64,000 nucleotides of DNA from Scandinavium sp036271055 (GTDB lineage Bacteria > Pseudomonadota > Gammaproteobacteria > Enterobacterales > Enterobacteriaceae). Both the position numbers and the translations under genes were made by a program. Location of the stretch: NCBI RefSeq assembly GCF_036271055.1, contig NZ_DATBBJ010000031.1:44388-108387 (forward strand), read 5' to 3'. Positions 22,908-32,340 of this stretch are shown here, piece by piece. The notes under the pieces were generated by a model, which was given only the letters and a program-made list of their open reading frames with translations, did no database searches and was not told the origin of the DNA. Each line of letters begins with the position of its first letter. Position 1 is the first letter of the stretch.

Positions 22908-23036
22908 CAAAAAAACCTTTTACCTTATTTAACGTCAATGTCACTGCGCGCCGGACGCGGTAGAACAGATATTTTGTGCACTTTCTGTTATCCTTGCGGC
23001 GCATTTGCATGATTAACCAGAGGCTTTACATCGTTT

Positions 23037-25457
23037 ATGTCTGGCTGGCCACGAATTTACTACAAATTACTGAATTTACCATTAAGCGTACTGGTAAAGA
23101 GCAAATCTATCCCGGCAAATCCTGCACAGGAACTGGGACTGGATACCTCACGCCCTATTATGTACGTTCTGCCGTATAACTCGAAGGCAGATCTACTGAC
23201 GTTACGCGCACAATGTCTGGCACATGGACTCCCGGATCCGCTGGAACCACTGGAGATCGACGGCACCGTGCTGCCGCGCCATGTGTTCATTCACGGCGGA
23301 CCGCGCGCGTTCACGTATTACACACCGAAAGAAGAATCCATCAAACTGTTCCACGACTATCTGGACCTGCATCGCAGCAACCCGGATCTCGACGTGCAGA
23401 TGGTCCCGGTGTCGGTGATGTTTGGTCGTTCACCAGGTCGCGAAAAAGGCGAAGCGAATCCGCCATTGCGCATGATGAATGGCTTCCAGAAATTCTTTGC
23501 TGTGACCTGGCTTGGTCGCGACAGCTTTGTGCGTTTCTCTCCGTCCGTGTCACTGCGCCGTATGGCGACCGAGCACGGCACCGATAAGATCATCGCACAA
23601 AAACTGGCACGTGTGGCACGTACCCACTTCGCTCGCCAGCGTCTGGCGGCCGTGGGCCCACGTCTGCCTGCACGTCAGGATTTGTTCAACAAATTGCTGG
23701 CGTCAAAAGCGATTGCCCGTGCGGTTGAAGACGAAGCACGTAGCAAGAAAATTTCCCATGAGAAAGCGCAGCAAAACGCCATCGCATTGATGGAAGAAAT
23801 TGCGGCTAACTTCTCCTACGAAATGATCCGTCTGACTGACCGCGTTCTGGGCTTCACCTGGAACCGCTTGTATCAGGGGATCAACGTCAATAACGCCGAG
23901 CGTGTGCGCCAGTTGGCTCACGACGGCCATGAAATTGTCTATGTGCCCTGCCATCGCAGCCATATGGACTACATGTTGCTGTCCTACGTGCTCTATCACC
24001 AGGGCCTGGTGCCGCCGCATATCGCCGCAGGTATCAACCTGAATTTCTGGCCAGCAGGCCCGATTTTCCGCCGTCTGGGTGCGTTCTTTATCCGTCGTAC
24101 CTTCAAAGGCAACAAACTGTACTCCACCGTGTTCCGTGAATACCTTGGCGAGCTGTTCAGCCGTGGCTATTCCGTTGAATACTTTGTGGAAGGCGGGCGT
24201 TCCCGTACCGGTCGTTTACTCGATCCGAAAACCGGCACCCTGTCGATGACCATTCAGGCCATGTTGCGCGGCGGCACCCGTCCGATCACCCTCGTGCCGA
24301 TTTACATTGGCTACGAACACGTGATGGAAGTGGGTACCTACGCGAAAGAACTGCGCGGTGCGACCAAAGAAAAAGAAAGCCTGCTGCAGATGCTGCGAGG
24401 CTTGAGCAAACTGCGCAACCTCGGCCAGGGCTATGTTAACTTCGGCGAACCGATGCCGCTGATGACTTATCTCAACCACCATGTACCTGAATGGCGTGAA
24501 TCCATCGACCCTATCGAAGCGATTCGCCCGGCGTGGCTGACGCCAACGGTGAACAATATCGCCGAAGACCTGATGGTACGCATTAACAACGCAGGTGCGG
24601 CAAACGCCATGAACCTGTGCTGTACCGCGCTGCTGGCGTCGCGCCAACGTTCACTGACCCGCGAGCAACTCACGCAGCAGCTGGATTGTTATCTGCAGTT
24701 GATGCGTAACGTGCCGTACTCGCCAGACGCGACCGTGCCAACTGTCACTGCTGACGCGCTGATTGAACACGCATTGCAGATGAACAAGTTCGAAGTCGAG
24801 AAAGACACCATCGGCGATATCATCATCCTGCCGCGCGAGCAGGCGGTGCTGATGACTTACTATCGCAACAACATTACCCATATGCTGATGATCCCGTCCC
24901 TGCTGGCCGCGATTGTCACGCAGCATCGCAACATCTCCCGTGCGGAGATGGTGCGTCATGTGGAAGTGCTGTACCCGATGCTGAAAGCCGAGCTGTTCCT
25001 TCGCTTCGAAAAAGCCGAACTGGCGGGTGTTATCGACCAGTTGCTGGCGGAAATGCAGCGTCAGGAACTGGTGACCATCGATCACGACGACGTCAGCGTT
25101 AACCCGGCGCATTCCCGCACGCTGCAATTGCTGGCGGCCGGGGCGCGCGAGACACTGCAACGCTATGCCATCACTTTCTGGTTGCTGAGCGCTAACCCGT
25201 CTATCAACCGCAGCACGCTGGAAAAAGAGAGCCGCACCGTGGCTCAGCGTCTGTCGGTACTGCACGGTATTAACGCGCCGGAGTTCTTCGATAAAGCGGT
25301 ATTCAGTACACTGGTGCTGACGCTGCGTGATGAAGGCTACATCAGTGATAGCGGTGACGCAGAGCCTGCAGAAACCATTAAGGTTTACCAGATGCTGGCT
25401 GAGCTGATTGCTTCCGATGTGCGTCTGACTGTCGAAAGCGCCAATCAGGACGCATAA
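23037..25457 (+). CDS. plsB: PlsB, glycerol-3-phosphate acyltransferase
   Basis: The 806-residue protein (E. coli 807) catalyses the first committed step of phospholipid synthesis, acylating glycerol-3-phosphate at the inner membrane. The acyltransferase block near residues 300-430 has the HX4D catalytic motif CHRSHMDYML, then IRRTFKGN, FVEGGRSRTGR and the VPIYIGYE motif. The N-terminus MSGWPRIYYKLLNLPLS is conserved. It converges with ubiA, and the two genes use separate, interlocked terminators. Confidence 0.98.
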   Translation: MSGWPRIYYKLLNLPLSVLVKSKSIPANPAQELGLDTSRPIMYVLPYNSKADLLTLRAQCLAHGLPDPLEPLEIDGTVLPRHVFIHGGPRAFTYYTPKEESIKLFHDYLDLHRSNPDLDVQMVPVSVMFGRSPGREKGEANPPLRMMNGFQKFFAVTWLGRDSFVRFSPSVSLRRMATEHGTDKIIAQKLARVARTHFARQRLAAVGPRLPARQDLFNKLLASKAIARAVEDEARSKKISHEKAQQNAIALMEEIAANFSYEMIRLTDRVLGFTWNRLYQGINVNNAERVRQLAHDGHEIVYVPCHRSHMDYMLLSYVLYHQGLVPPHIAAGINLNFWPAGPIFRRLGAFFIRRTFKGNKLYSTVFREYLGELFSRGYSVEYFVEGGRSRTGRLLDPKTGTLSMTIQAMLRGGTRPITLVPIYIGYEHVMEVGTYAKELRGATKEKESLLQMLRGLSKLRNLGQGYVNFGEPMPLMTYLNHHVPEWRESIDPIEAIRPAWLTPTVNNIAEDLMVRINNAGAANAMNLCCTALLASRQRSLTREQLTQQLDCYLQLMRNVPYSPDATVPTVTADALIEHALQMNKFEVEKDTIGDIIILPREQAVLMTYYRNNITHMLMIPSLLAAIVTQHRNISRAEMVRHVEVLYPMLKAELFLRFEKAELAGVIDQLLAEMQRQELVTIDHDDVSVNPAHSRTLQLLAAGARETLQRYAITFWLLSANPSINRSTLEKESRTVAQRLSVLHGINAPEFFDKAVFSTLVLTLRDEGYISDSGDAEPAETIKVYQMLAELIASDVRLTVESANQDA

Positions 25458-25489
25458 AAAAACCGGGTAGCGGTGACGCTAACCCGGTT
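25454..25489 (-). terminator. ubiA terminator
   Basis: The hairpin AACCGGGT..AGCG / CGCT..ACCCGGTT (25461-25489) is followed on the - strand by seven T, which overlap the plsB stop codon. Its orientation serves ubiA. Confidence 0.85.
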
Positions 25490-25496
25490 CGATAAG

Positions 25497-25526
25497 AGAG
25501 GCTCAGTTTTCCGGGCCTCTTTTTTT
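25497..25526 (+). terminator. plsB terminator
   Basis: AGAGGC / GCCTCT (25497-25502 and 25515-25520) precedes a run of T reaching the ubiA stop codon. It lies 40 bases beyond the plsB stop, downstream of the ubiA hairpin. Confidence 0.85.
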
Positions 25527-26394
25527 ACAGCAGATAACTCATCGCCAGACCAATAAACAGCACCAGCCCAACGTAGTTATTGTTCATAAACGCCTTGAAA
25601 CAGGCATCACGCTCGCGGTCTTTAATCAGCTTCTGCTGATAGATAAACAGCGCCCCGGCGATGAAAATCGACCAGTAGAACTCCCAGTTCAGATGACTTA
25701 ACCAGCCAACTGCCGCCATCAAAATCAGCGTCAACACCTGTAAAATCCCGATGATCAGCTTGTCCTGTTTACCGAACAGAATTGCCGTGGACTTCACGCC
25801 GATTTTTAAATCGTCATCGCGGTCAACCATCGCATATTGCGTATCGTAAGCCACCGTCCAGCAGATGTTAGCGGCAAACATCAACCAGCAGCTGAGCGGC
25901 AACGACTCGCTGACAGCGGCATAGGCCATCGGAATCGACCAACCGAACGCCGCGCCGAGCACCACCTGTGGCAAATGGGTATAGCGCTTCATGAACGGAT
26001 AAACCCACGCCAGCGCCAACCCTACAACCGACAGCAAAATGGTCATCGTGTTGAGTGTCAGTACCAGTAAGAATGACAGCAGCACCAGCACGACAAAAAC
26101 AACACGGGCTTCCTTTTCCGTAACATCACCGTTTGGCAGCGGACGATACGCGGTACGTTTGACATGCCCGTCAATTTTACGGTCGGCATAATCATTGACC
26201 ACACATCCCGCCGCACGCATTGACCACACGCCGACCACAAAGACCACCAGGATCCACAGCGGCGGTACGCCAGGCATTGCCACCCACAGCGCCCATAATG
26301 TTGGCCAGAGCAGCAGCAACGTGCCAATCGGTTTATGCAATCTCATCAGATGGCAATAAGCCTGCAGCTTAGTCTGCGTCAGACTCCTCTCCAT
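25525..26394 (-). CDS. ubiA: UbiA, 4-hydroxybenzoate octaprenyltransferase
   Basis: The 289-residue inner-membrane prenyltransferase (E. coli 290) has about eight to nine helices. The two Asp-rich substrate/magnesium motifs are NDYADRKID (67-75) and VDRDDDLKIG (about 187-196). It attaches the octaprenyl chain to 4-hydroxybenzoate in ubiquinone synthesis. The ATG at 26394 lies 13 bases after the ubiC stop, indicating a ubiCA operon. Confidence 0.97.
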   Translation of the reverse strand: MERSLTQTKLQAYCHLMRLHKPIGTLLLLWPTLWALWVAMPGVPPLWILVVFVVGVWSMRAAGCVVNDYADRKIDGHVKRTAYRPLPNGDVTEKEARVVFVVLVLLSFLLVLTLNTMTILLSVVGLALAWVYPFMKRYTHLPQVVLGAAFGWSIPMAYAAVSESLPLSCWLMFAANICWTVAYDTQYAMVDRDDDLKIGVKSTAILFGKQDKLIIGILQVLTLILMAAVGWLSHLNWEFYWSIFIAGALFIYQQKLIKDRERDACFKAFMNNNYVGLVLFIGLAMSYLL

Positions 26395-26407
26395 AATTCA
26401 CATCCTC

Positions 26408-26905
26408 TCAGTACAACGGCGACGCAGGCAGAAACAGCTCGGTTAACAGCAGCGGTTTGCCACTCAAGCGTAGACGGGAACGACGCCCCCAAAGCTCTGC
26501 ATCTTTACCAATTTCAATAAAATCACGGGTTAAAGTTGATGACGTAAACAGATAACGCCCAAGCGGCGTTTTGCCAAGCTTTTGCAGCGCCAGCTCAGGC
26601 CCACTCAGCGTGGACTCCGGCACTATCGTGCGCCCGGCAAGCCAGGGTTCGCCGTCTGCGCAGAGCAATATTTCACGCAGCCAGTAGCGCGATTCCGCGG
26701 GCAATAACGCCAGCTCCTCGGCAATTTCCTCCTGGCCTACATAATCTTCACGGACAAGCGTTACGGTGACGCGTTTGCCCTGCTGCTCAAAGCGTTTGGT
26801 CATGGAGTCTTCCAGCAGCAGCCAGTCAAGCAACTGTGCGTCGAGTTCCGGTATTGCGGTGTAATAGCGTAGTGCACGCAGCTGCGCCAGCGCAGGGTGT
26901 GACAT
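26408..26905 (-). CDS. ubiC: UbiC, chorismate pyruvate-lyase
   Basis: The 165 residues are identical in length to E. coli UbiC. It converts chorismate to 4-hydroxybenzoate and pyruvate, the first step of ubiquinone synthesis, and passes the product to UbiA. The conserved core reads LLEDSMTKRFEQQGKRVTV, SRYWLREILLCADGEPW and the C-terminal FIEIGKDAELWGRRSRL, with the Arg and Glu residues that bind substrate. The start at 26905 (MSHPALAQLRALR) matches the family; an upstream in-frame extension is not conserved. Confidence 0.96.
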   Translation of the reverse strand: MSHPALAQLRALRYYTAIPELDAQLLDWLLLEDSMTKRFEQQGKRVTVTLVREDYVGQEEIAEELALLPAESRYWLREILLCADGEPWLAGRTIVPESTLSGPELALQKLGKTPLGRYLFTSSTLTRDFIEIGKDAELWGRRSRLRLSGKPLLLTELFLPASPLY

Positions 26906-27046
26906 GCCAGACTCTCCGATACATAACTTATCGGCATTGTATCGTAGAAAAGTGTTCGCGGGAGTAAGAAACGTCAATATACGAGCATCATCGCAACAGC
27001 CATGCAATGCACGGCTGAGCGCGGGCAAGAAATGCGGCAGTGGCAG

Positions 27047-27076
27047 AAAAAACGGTGCGCCCAAAAGGACGCACCG
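27047..27076 (-). terminator. Terminator of the malK-lamB-malM operon
   Basis: CGGTGCG / CGCACCG form a 7-bp stem (27053-27059 and 27070-27076), followed on the - strand by six T. It is 39 bases past the malM stop and upstream of ubiC. Confidence 0.88.
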
Positions 27077-27114
27077 AATAGTCAACGCCAAACATCAGCA
27101 ATGTGGGGAAACGA

Positions 27115-28098
27115 TCACCCCTTGCCTTTTACACTACTGATAAAGGTGGAACGCGCTGAAGTCGAGCCAAGACGCTCGGCTTCGTTTAACAGTTTCAGCG
27201 CTTTGTCGACATCGCCTTCTTTAACCGCTTGCTTAATGGCATTGTTAAAGTAGCTTTCGGTGTCATTGAGAACCGGTTCGCCCTTCGCCGCTGGCGTTGC
27301 AGCGGAAGCGGCGACAGGTGCCGCGACAGCCGTGGCAGCAACAGGCGCTGCGGCTGGTGCGGCGGCTGGTGCGCTGTAAACAGGTGCAGCAGTGTTACCC
27401 ACGGCGACAGGGGCTGGGCCGGATGATCCAAACAATGGCCCTACCAGAATGCTGGAAGATGAATTCGTTTTGACCTTTAGTTTCAGCGTACCGTCAGAGG
27501 TGTGACGGGCAATCGGGTCTGGAATATCCGGTACGGCGTTACCATTACCTTTGGCATAGGCTTTCGCCGGATCAACCATTGTGGTGGTTTGCTGAAGATC
27601 TTGTGGCGTCGTAAACACCAGTACATAAATTTTCTGCTGACCCAGAGCTGGCGTCAGGCGCATTACCCCTTCCAGGCGATTGGCGCTCATCACGCCCGGT
27701 TCCTGATAGGTAAAATAGCTGCTCGGGAAGTACGCCGATGGCGTCATGTTCTGATCCAGAATCAGCACGTTCGGTGCATAGACGCGAGATTCTTTGTTCA
27801 CTTCACTGGTGAGCGTGATATTCAGCTCGCCAATATTCGCTGGCACGCTGTAAGCCGCAACCGGACCAGTGATACCTGACACATTCAGTTGCTGACCACC
27901 GCCGGCAAGATCGGTATTTTGGGTTTTGGACTGATCGACAGGCGTCCAGACTAATTGCTGTAATGCCGATGTCGGGATAGCAGGTGCGGCAGAAGTATTC
28001 TGCGGCACGAAATTCACATCTGCGAAACTGATTGCTGGCACGCTAGCCAACAGGCCAGCAGAGAGGCACAGCGCGATGAGACTTTTGTTCATTTTCAT
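27115..28098 (-). CDS. malM: MalM, periplasmic protein of the maltose regulon
   Basis: The 327-residue protein (E. coli 306) has a signal peptide (about 1-26, MKMNKSLIALCLSAGLLASV, cleavage after SFA). A conserved domain holds GPVAAYSVPANIGELNITL and VYAPNVLILDQNMTPSAYF. A linker (about 235-285) made almost only of Ala, Pro, Val and Thr joins it to a helical C-terminus ending STSARSTFISSVKGKG. The longer linker explains the extra length. The molecular role is unknown, though the gene is MalT-controlled through malK. The start at 28098 fits the AGGTG spacing; ATG and GTG alternatives lie within 9 bases. Confidence 0.94.
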   Translation of the reverse strand: MKMNKSLIALCLSAGLLASVPAISFADVNFVPQNTSAAPAIPTSALQQLVWTPVDQSKTQNTDLAGGGQQLNVSGITGPVAAYSVPANIGELNITLTSEVNKESRVYAPNVLILDQNMTPSAYFPSSYFTYQEPGVMSANRLEGVMRLTPALGQQKIYVLVFTTPQDLQQTTTMVDPAKAYAKGNGNAVPDIPDPIARHTSDGTLKLKVKTNSSSSILVGPLFGSSGPAPVAVGNTAAPVYSAPAAAPAAAPVAATAVAAPVAASAATPAAKGEPVLNDTESYFNNAIKQAVKEGDVDKALKLLNEAERLGSTSARSTFISSVKGKG

Positions 28099-28153
28099 TT
28101 TATTCACCTCAAAGACAGGGCTCAGCGGTAGCCAGGCAATAGCGCGCTGAGTC

Positions 28154-28180
28154 TAAAACAGAGGGGCTTTCGCCCCTCTT
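28154..28180 (-). terminator. Intercistronic hairpin between lamB and malM
   Basis: AGAGGGGC / GCCCCTCT with a 4-base loop (28160-28179), followed on the - strand by GTTTTAG. As an internal operon hairpin it probably causes partial termination or stabilises the lamB message, giving more LamB than MalM. Confidence 0.7.
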
Positions 28181-28215
28181 TATTTGGCATAACAGTGGAT
28201 TAACTTAACTGCGAA

Positions 28216-29568
28216 TTACCACCAGATTTCCATCTGGGCGCCGAAGCTAAACTCGTCGTTGTCGCCGCGGCCAAGGCCAGAGGTCTGCATACCGAAGTTC
28301 GAGTTGAAGTCAGCGTTGTTTGATGCAGGGCTGCCTGCAGTGTCATAACCCCATTTCTCATCCCACTTGGCGTAGGTTGCGAAGACGCGCAGTGCCGGAC
28401 GGGACCAGATGCTGTCGCCAGCCTGCCACTGTTGCGCGAGGGTGATTTTGTATTGGTTGTTGGTGTCGCCGGTATTCTGGGATTTGACGTTGTCGTAGCC
28501 CACTTCCAGCAAGGTACTCATGATAGGCGTCCATTTGTACATTGGGCGCACACCCACGGTGTACCACTTGGTGCCGTTGTTGTTGTCCCAGTTGATGTCC
28601 TGGTACATACCAACGTACATCAGGTCCCAGCTGTCGCCCAGGGAGATTGCACCGTGGTCGAGGATACGCAGCAGGTGGCCGTTATTGTTAACGCCGTAAG
28701 CAAACAACTTACCATCTTCGTCATTGCCCAGACCTACACCGCCGCCCTGAGACTGGCCTTTACCCTGTGAGGTCAAAGCGTCAGTCGCGTACTGAACAAC
28801 GAATTTGTTAAAGCCTTTCAGCATGCTCTGAGTATGTTCTGCAGTGAACATCCAGCCATCTTTAGAGGCCTGTGGCTGCAGGTAATAGTCGTCGTTCACG
28901 TTAGTGTGACCGTAGTCAACACCCAGTTCCAGCGTACCGCCTGGGTTGATTTCCATCTGGCCCAAACGTACGTCAAAGACATCGTTCGAGGTTGGATCGG
29001 TATAGTCACGCAGCTGACTGCTGGCGAAGGCAGAAGAACCACCCGCTTCAGTAGAACGAGTAGCGGCAAAGGAGAGTTTACCGATACCCGCATCAATGTT
29101 TTCCAGACCTGCACCCGGGCCGGAGATATCCCAGTAGTAGAAGTCGATCATGTGAACGTCATGACGCTGATAGAAGCGTTTACCGGCCCACATATTGGCG
29201 CCTGGCAATGAGTCGATCAGGTTTTTACCCACCACGTTAAATTCACGGATTGCCGGAGTCGTTCCGTTCTCCCAGTCGTTCAACTGAGGAGAGGTATAAG
29301 CGATGTTGGAGTCGAAATAGAAGCTCTTATCCCCTTCTTTCCACACTTCCTGACCTAATTTAATTTCAGCGTACGTTTCACATTCGTTACCCAGACGGTA
29401 TTTAGACTGAGCACCGGTTGCCTGGAAACATTGCTGCGGGCCACCGCTACCTGTCCAGCCAATCCCCGAACGGGCATAACCTTTGAAATCTACGGCGCCC
29501 GCGTGCGCAGACAAAATGCCTGCAGTCACGGCGATTGCCAGTGGAAGTTTGCGCAGAGTAATCATCAT
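28216..29568 (-). CDS. lamB: LamB, maltoporin
   Basis: The 450-residue precursor (E. coli 446) has a signal peptide of about 25 residues (MMITLRKLPLAIAVTAGILS, mature start VDFKGYARSGIGW). An 18-strand outer-membrane barrel ends with QMEIWW. The greasy-slide aromatic residues and the Cys pair in QQCFQATG / NECETY are kept. It admits maltodextrins and in E. coli is the lambda receptor. Surface loops (for example LQPQASKDG and SPASNNADFNSN) differ from E. coli, as expected under phage pressure. Start 29568 follows GGAG; the longer frame is rejected. Confidence 0.97.
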   Translation of the reverse strand: MMITLRKLPLAIAVTAGILSAHAGAVDFKGYARSGIGWTGSGGPQQCFQATGAQSKYRLGNECETYAEIKLGQEVWKEGDKSFYFDSNIAYTSPQLNDWENGTTPAIREFNVVGKNLIDSLPGANMWAGKRFYQRHDVHMIDFYYWDISGPGAGLENIDAGIGKLSFAATRSTEAGGSSAFASSQLRDYTDPTSNDVFDVRLGQMEINPGGTLELGVDYGHTNVNDDYYLQPQASKDGWMFTAEHTQSMLKGFNKFVVQYATDALTSQGKGQSQGGGVGLGNDEDGKLFAYGVNNNGHLLRILDHGAISLGDSWDLMYVGMYQDINWDNNNGTKWYTVGVRPMYKWTPIMSTLLEVGYDNVKSQNTGDTNNQYKITLAQQWQAGDSIWSRPALRVFATYAKWDEKWGYDTAGSPASNNADFNSNFGMQTSGLGRGDNDEFSFGAQMEIWW

Positions 29569-29608
29569 TCTATCTCCTGAGACCATTGCTTTTCTTTTGT
29601 TATGGGAT

Positions 29609-30718
29609 TTAAACGCCCGGTTCTTTGTGCAGCCGACGACATGCAGAGCCATCCTCACGGAACAGATGGCAACGCTCTGGCGGCAGACCGATAGCGAATT
29701 TGGCTCCCTCTTCTACCAACACCACGTCATTCTGGCGGTACACCAGGTTCTGACGGATGGCGGGGATCTGGATATGAATTTGCGTTTCGTGACCCAGTTG
29801 CTCGACGACCTGTACGTCCCCTTCGAGGGTGACATCGGCGATGTCACTCGGCAGAAGATGCTCAGGACGAATACCTAACGACATATTGGCGCCAACCTGC
29901 ACGCCGGTACTTTCCACCGGCAGCCAGATTTGCTGACGATTCGGCAGTTCCACCTGCACCTGCTCGATGGCAGTAGCAGTGACTTTCACCGGCAGGAAGT
30001 TCATCTTTGGCGAGCCGATAAAGCCCGCGACAAAACGGTCTGCCGGGTAGTGATAAAGTTCGAGTGGTTTGCCGATCTGCGCGACGCGCCCGGCATCCAG
30101 TACCACGATTTTGTCGGCCAGGGTCATGGCTTCGACCTGATCGTGGGTAACGTAAATCATCGTGCGGCCCAGACGCTTGTGCAGGCGGGAAATCTCAATA
30201 CGCATCTGCACACGCAGCGCGGCGTCAAGGTTCGACAAAGGTTCATCGAGCAGGAACACACGCGGCTCGGCCACCAGCGTACGGCCAATCGCCACACGCT
30301 GACGCTGTCCACCGGAAAGCGCTTTCGGTTTACGCTCCAGAAGGTGAGCCAGTTGCAGCACTTCGGCCACCTGAGTCACGCGCTGGTTAATGACGTCTTT
30401 CTTTGCGCCCGCAAGCTTGAGGCCGAAAGACATATTTTCTGCAACAGAGAGATGGGGGTACAACGCGTAGGACTGGAATACCATGCCGATACCGCGCTCA
30501 GCGGGCGGCGTTTCGTTCATACGTTTTTCACCAATCAGCAGTTCCCCACTGGTGATGGTTTCCAGACCAGCGATCATACGCAGCAGCGTGGATTTACCGC
30601 AGCCCGATGGCCCGACAAACACCACAAACTCCCCCTCGTGGATATCGAGATTGATGTCTTTTGACACCACCACGTCACCCCAGGCTTTCGTTACATTTCG
30701 CAGCTGTACGCTCGCCAT
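29609..30718 (-). CDS. malK: MalK, ATPase of the maltose ABC importer
   Basis: The 369-residue protein (E. coli 371) has a nucleotide-binding domain with Walker A GPSGCGKST (36-44), the ABC signature LSGGQRQRVAIGR (about 134) and Walker B VFLLDEPLSNLD. A C-terminal regulatory domain (about 240-369) in E. coli binds enzyme IIA-Glc (inducer exclusion) and sequesters MalT. It powers MalFG. It is the first gene of malK-lamB-malM and is divergent from malE. Confidence 0.97.
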   Translation of the reverse strand: MASVQLRNVTKAWGDVVVSKDINLDIHEGEFVVFVGPSGCGKSTLLRMIAGLETITSGELLIGEKRMNETPPAERGIGMVFQSYALYPHLSVAENMSFGLKLAGAKKDVINQRVTQVAEVLQLAHLLERKPKALSGGQRQRVAIGRTLVAEPRVFLLDEPLSNLDAALRVQMRIEISRLHKRLGRTMIYVTHDQVEAMTLADKIVVLDAGRVAQIGKPLELYHYPADRFVAGFIGSPKMNFLPVKVTATAIEQVQVELPNRQQIWLPVESTGVQVGANMSLGIRPEHLLPSDIADVTLEGDVQVVEQLGHETQIHIQIPAIRQNLVYRQNDVVLVEEGAKFAIGLPPERCHLFREDGSACRRLHKEPGV

Positions 30719-30800
30719 CCCCTTCTCCCTTCGTTACAACCTGTCACTAAAAGAAACACTCAACTGGCGCTGACTATGCGCGACCTATAACTTTCGTGAA

Positions 30801-31015
30801 TCCTCCACCCCTTAGGTTTTTCATGGGGGAGGAGATGGGAGGATGAGGAGAGGTCATCTGCCACCGCTGACGGCGGGGCTTAGCGAAAAGCGTGATGAAC
30901 ACAGCAAAAACCGGCGTCATTTTGTGTGCGCCAGAACCCATAACTTAATTTTATGCAACGGAGATCACACAAACCGGGGGTGGGGCGTAGGGTCGGGGAG
31001 GATGGAAAGAGGATG
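30801..31015. promoter_or_regulatory. malK/malE divergent control region with MalT boxes
   Basis: Purine-rich MalT-box-like repeats of the GGGGA(T/G)GAGG type occur in three groups: near malK at 30801-30811 (GGGGTGGAGGA on the - strand), in the centre at 30825-30848 (GGGGGAGGAG and GGGAGGATGAGG), and near malE at 30995-31005 (GGGGAGGATGG). Half-matches to CRP sites lie between them (GCGTGATGAACACA near 30890 and GATCACACA near 30963). The layout agrees with the MalT/CRP nucleoprotein region of E. coli malEp/malKp. Exact box borders are by eye. The 371-bp region contains no gene. Confidence 0.8.
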
Positions 31016-31089
31016 TTAAGAAAGGAAACTTGGCGACGTAAAAGCCACCAGGCGTCTCCAGGCGCATTTCACCAAACAGGACGGGATCT

Positions 31090-32280
31090 ATGAAAATCAA
31101 AACTGGCGCACGCATCCTCGCGCTGTCTGCATTGACCACAATGATGTTTTCCGCTTCTGCCCTCGCGAAAATCGAAGAAGGCAAGCTGGTTATCTGGATC
31201 AACGGCGATAAAGGCTATAACGGCCTCGCTGAAGTCGGTAAGAAATTTGAGAAAGACACCGGCATTAAAGTGACCATTGAACACCCGGACAAACTGGAAG
31301 AGAAATTCCCGCAAGTTGCCGCAACAGGTGACGGTCCGGACATCATCTTCTGGGCGCATGACCGTTTTGGTGGCTACGCGCAATCTGGCCTGCTGGCAGA
31401 AGTGACGCCGGACAAAGCCTTCCAGGACAAACTCTATCCGTTCACCTGGGACGCGGTACGTTACAACGGCAAACTGATCGCCTACCCAATCGCCGTCGAA
31501 GCCCTGTCTCTCATCTATAACAAAGACCTGGTGCCGAACCCGCCGAAAACCTGGGAAGAGATCCCAGCGCTGGATAAGCAACTGAAAGCGAAGGGTAAAT
31601 CCGCGCTGATGTTCAACCTGCAAGAACCGTACTTCACCTGGCCACTGATTGCAGCTGACGGCGGTTACGCGTTCAAATTTGAAAACGGCAAATATGACGT
31701 CAAAGACGTGGGCGTGGACAATGCCGGCGCGAAGGCGGGTCTCACCTTCCTGGTTGACCTCATCAAGAACAAACACATGAACGCAGATACCGATTACTCC
31801 ATCGCGGAAGCGGCGTTCAACAAGGGCGAAACCGCGATGACCATCAACGGTCCGTGGGCGTGGTCCAACATCGACAAGAGCAAAATCAACTACGGCGTGG
31901 CGATGCTGCCAACCTTCAAAGGCAAAGCATCTAAACCGTTCGTGGGCGTGCTGAGCGCAGGGATCAACGCCGCCAGCCCAAACAAAGAGCTGGCGAAAGA
32001 GTTCCTTGAAAACTATCTGCTGACCAACGACGGTCTGGCTGATGTGAACAAAGACAAACCGCTGGGTGCGGTTGCGCTGAAATCTTACCAGGAACAACTG
32101 GAAAAAGATCCGCGTATTGCTGCCACCATGGCGAACGCCCAGAAAGGCGAAATCATGCCTAACATCCCGCAAATGGCCGCCTTCTGGTATGCCACCCGTA
32201 CTGCGGTTATCAATGCGGCAAGCGGACGTCAGACTGTCGATGCTGCGCTGAAAGATGCTCAGGGTCGTATTACTAAGTAA
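31090..32280 (+). CDS. malE: MalE, periplasmic maltose/maltodextrin-binding protein
   Basis: The 396 residues equal the E. coli precursor. The signal peptide covers 1-26 (MKIKTGARILALSALTTMMF, cleavage after ALA) and the mature protein starts KIEEGKLVIWINGDKGYNGL. It has the two-lobed binding-protein fold with sugar-contacting Trp and acidic residues (for example IIFWAHDRFGGYAQ and PNIPQMAAFWYA). It delivers maltodextrins to MalFGK2 and takes part in chemotaxis. The frame is intact. A stem-loop follows the stop codon, then an ERIC element separates it from malF. Confidence 0.98.
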   Translation: MKIKTGARILALSALTTMMFSASALAKIEEGKLVIWINGDKGYNGLAEVGKKFEKDTGIKVTIEHPDKLEEKFPQVAATGDGPDIIFWAHDRFGGYAQSGLLAEVTPDKAFQDKLYPFTWDAVRYNGKLIAYPIAVEALSLIYNKDLVPNPPKTWEEIPALDKQLKAKGKSALMFNLQEPYFTWPLIAADGGYAFKFENGKYDVKDVGVDNAGAKAGLTFLVDLIKNKHMNADTDYSIAEAAFNKGETAMTINGPWAWSNIDKSKINYGVAMLPTFKGKASKPFVGVLSAGINAASPNKELAKEFLENYLLTNDGLADVNKDKPLGAVALKSYQEQLEKDPRIAATMANAQKGEIMPNIPQMAAFWYATRTAVINAASGRQTVDAALKDAQGRITK

Positions 32281-32292
32281 CACACGATCGCC

Positions 32293-32334
32293 CCCCTTAC
32301 CCATTTGGGAAGAAGGGGAAATAGACACTATTTT
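32293..32334 (+). terminator. Stem-loops after malE (intercistronic)
   Basis: A CCCCTT..CCC / GGG..AAGGGG hairpin at 32293-32318 is followed by a weak AAATAG/CTATTT hairpin and a short T-run (to 32334). These are probably partial terminators or RNA-stability elements that keep malE above malF, the role played by REP sequences in E. coli. Confidence 0.55.
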
Positions 32335-32340
32335 TCTAGT

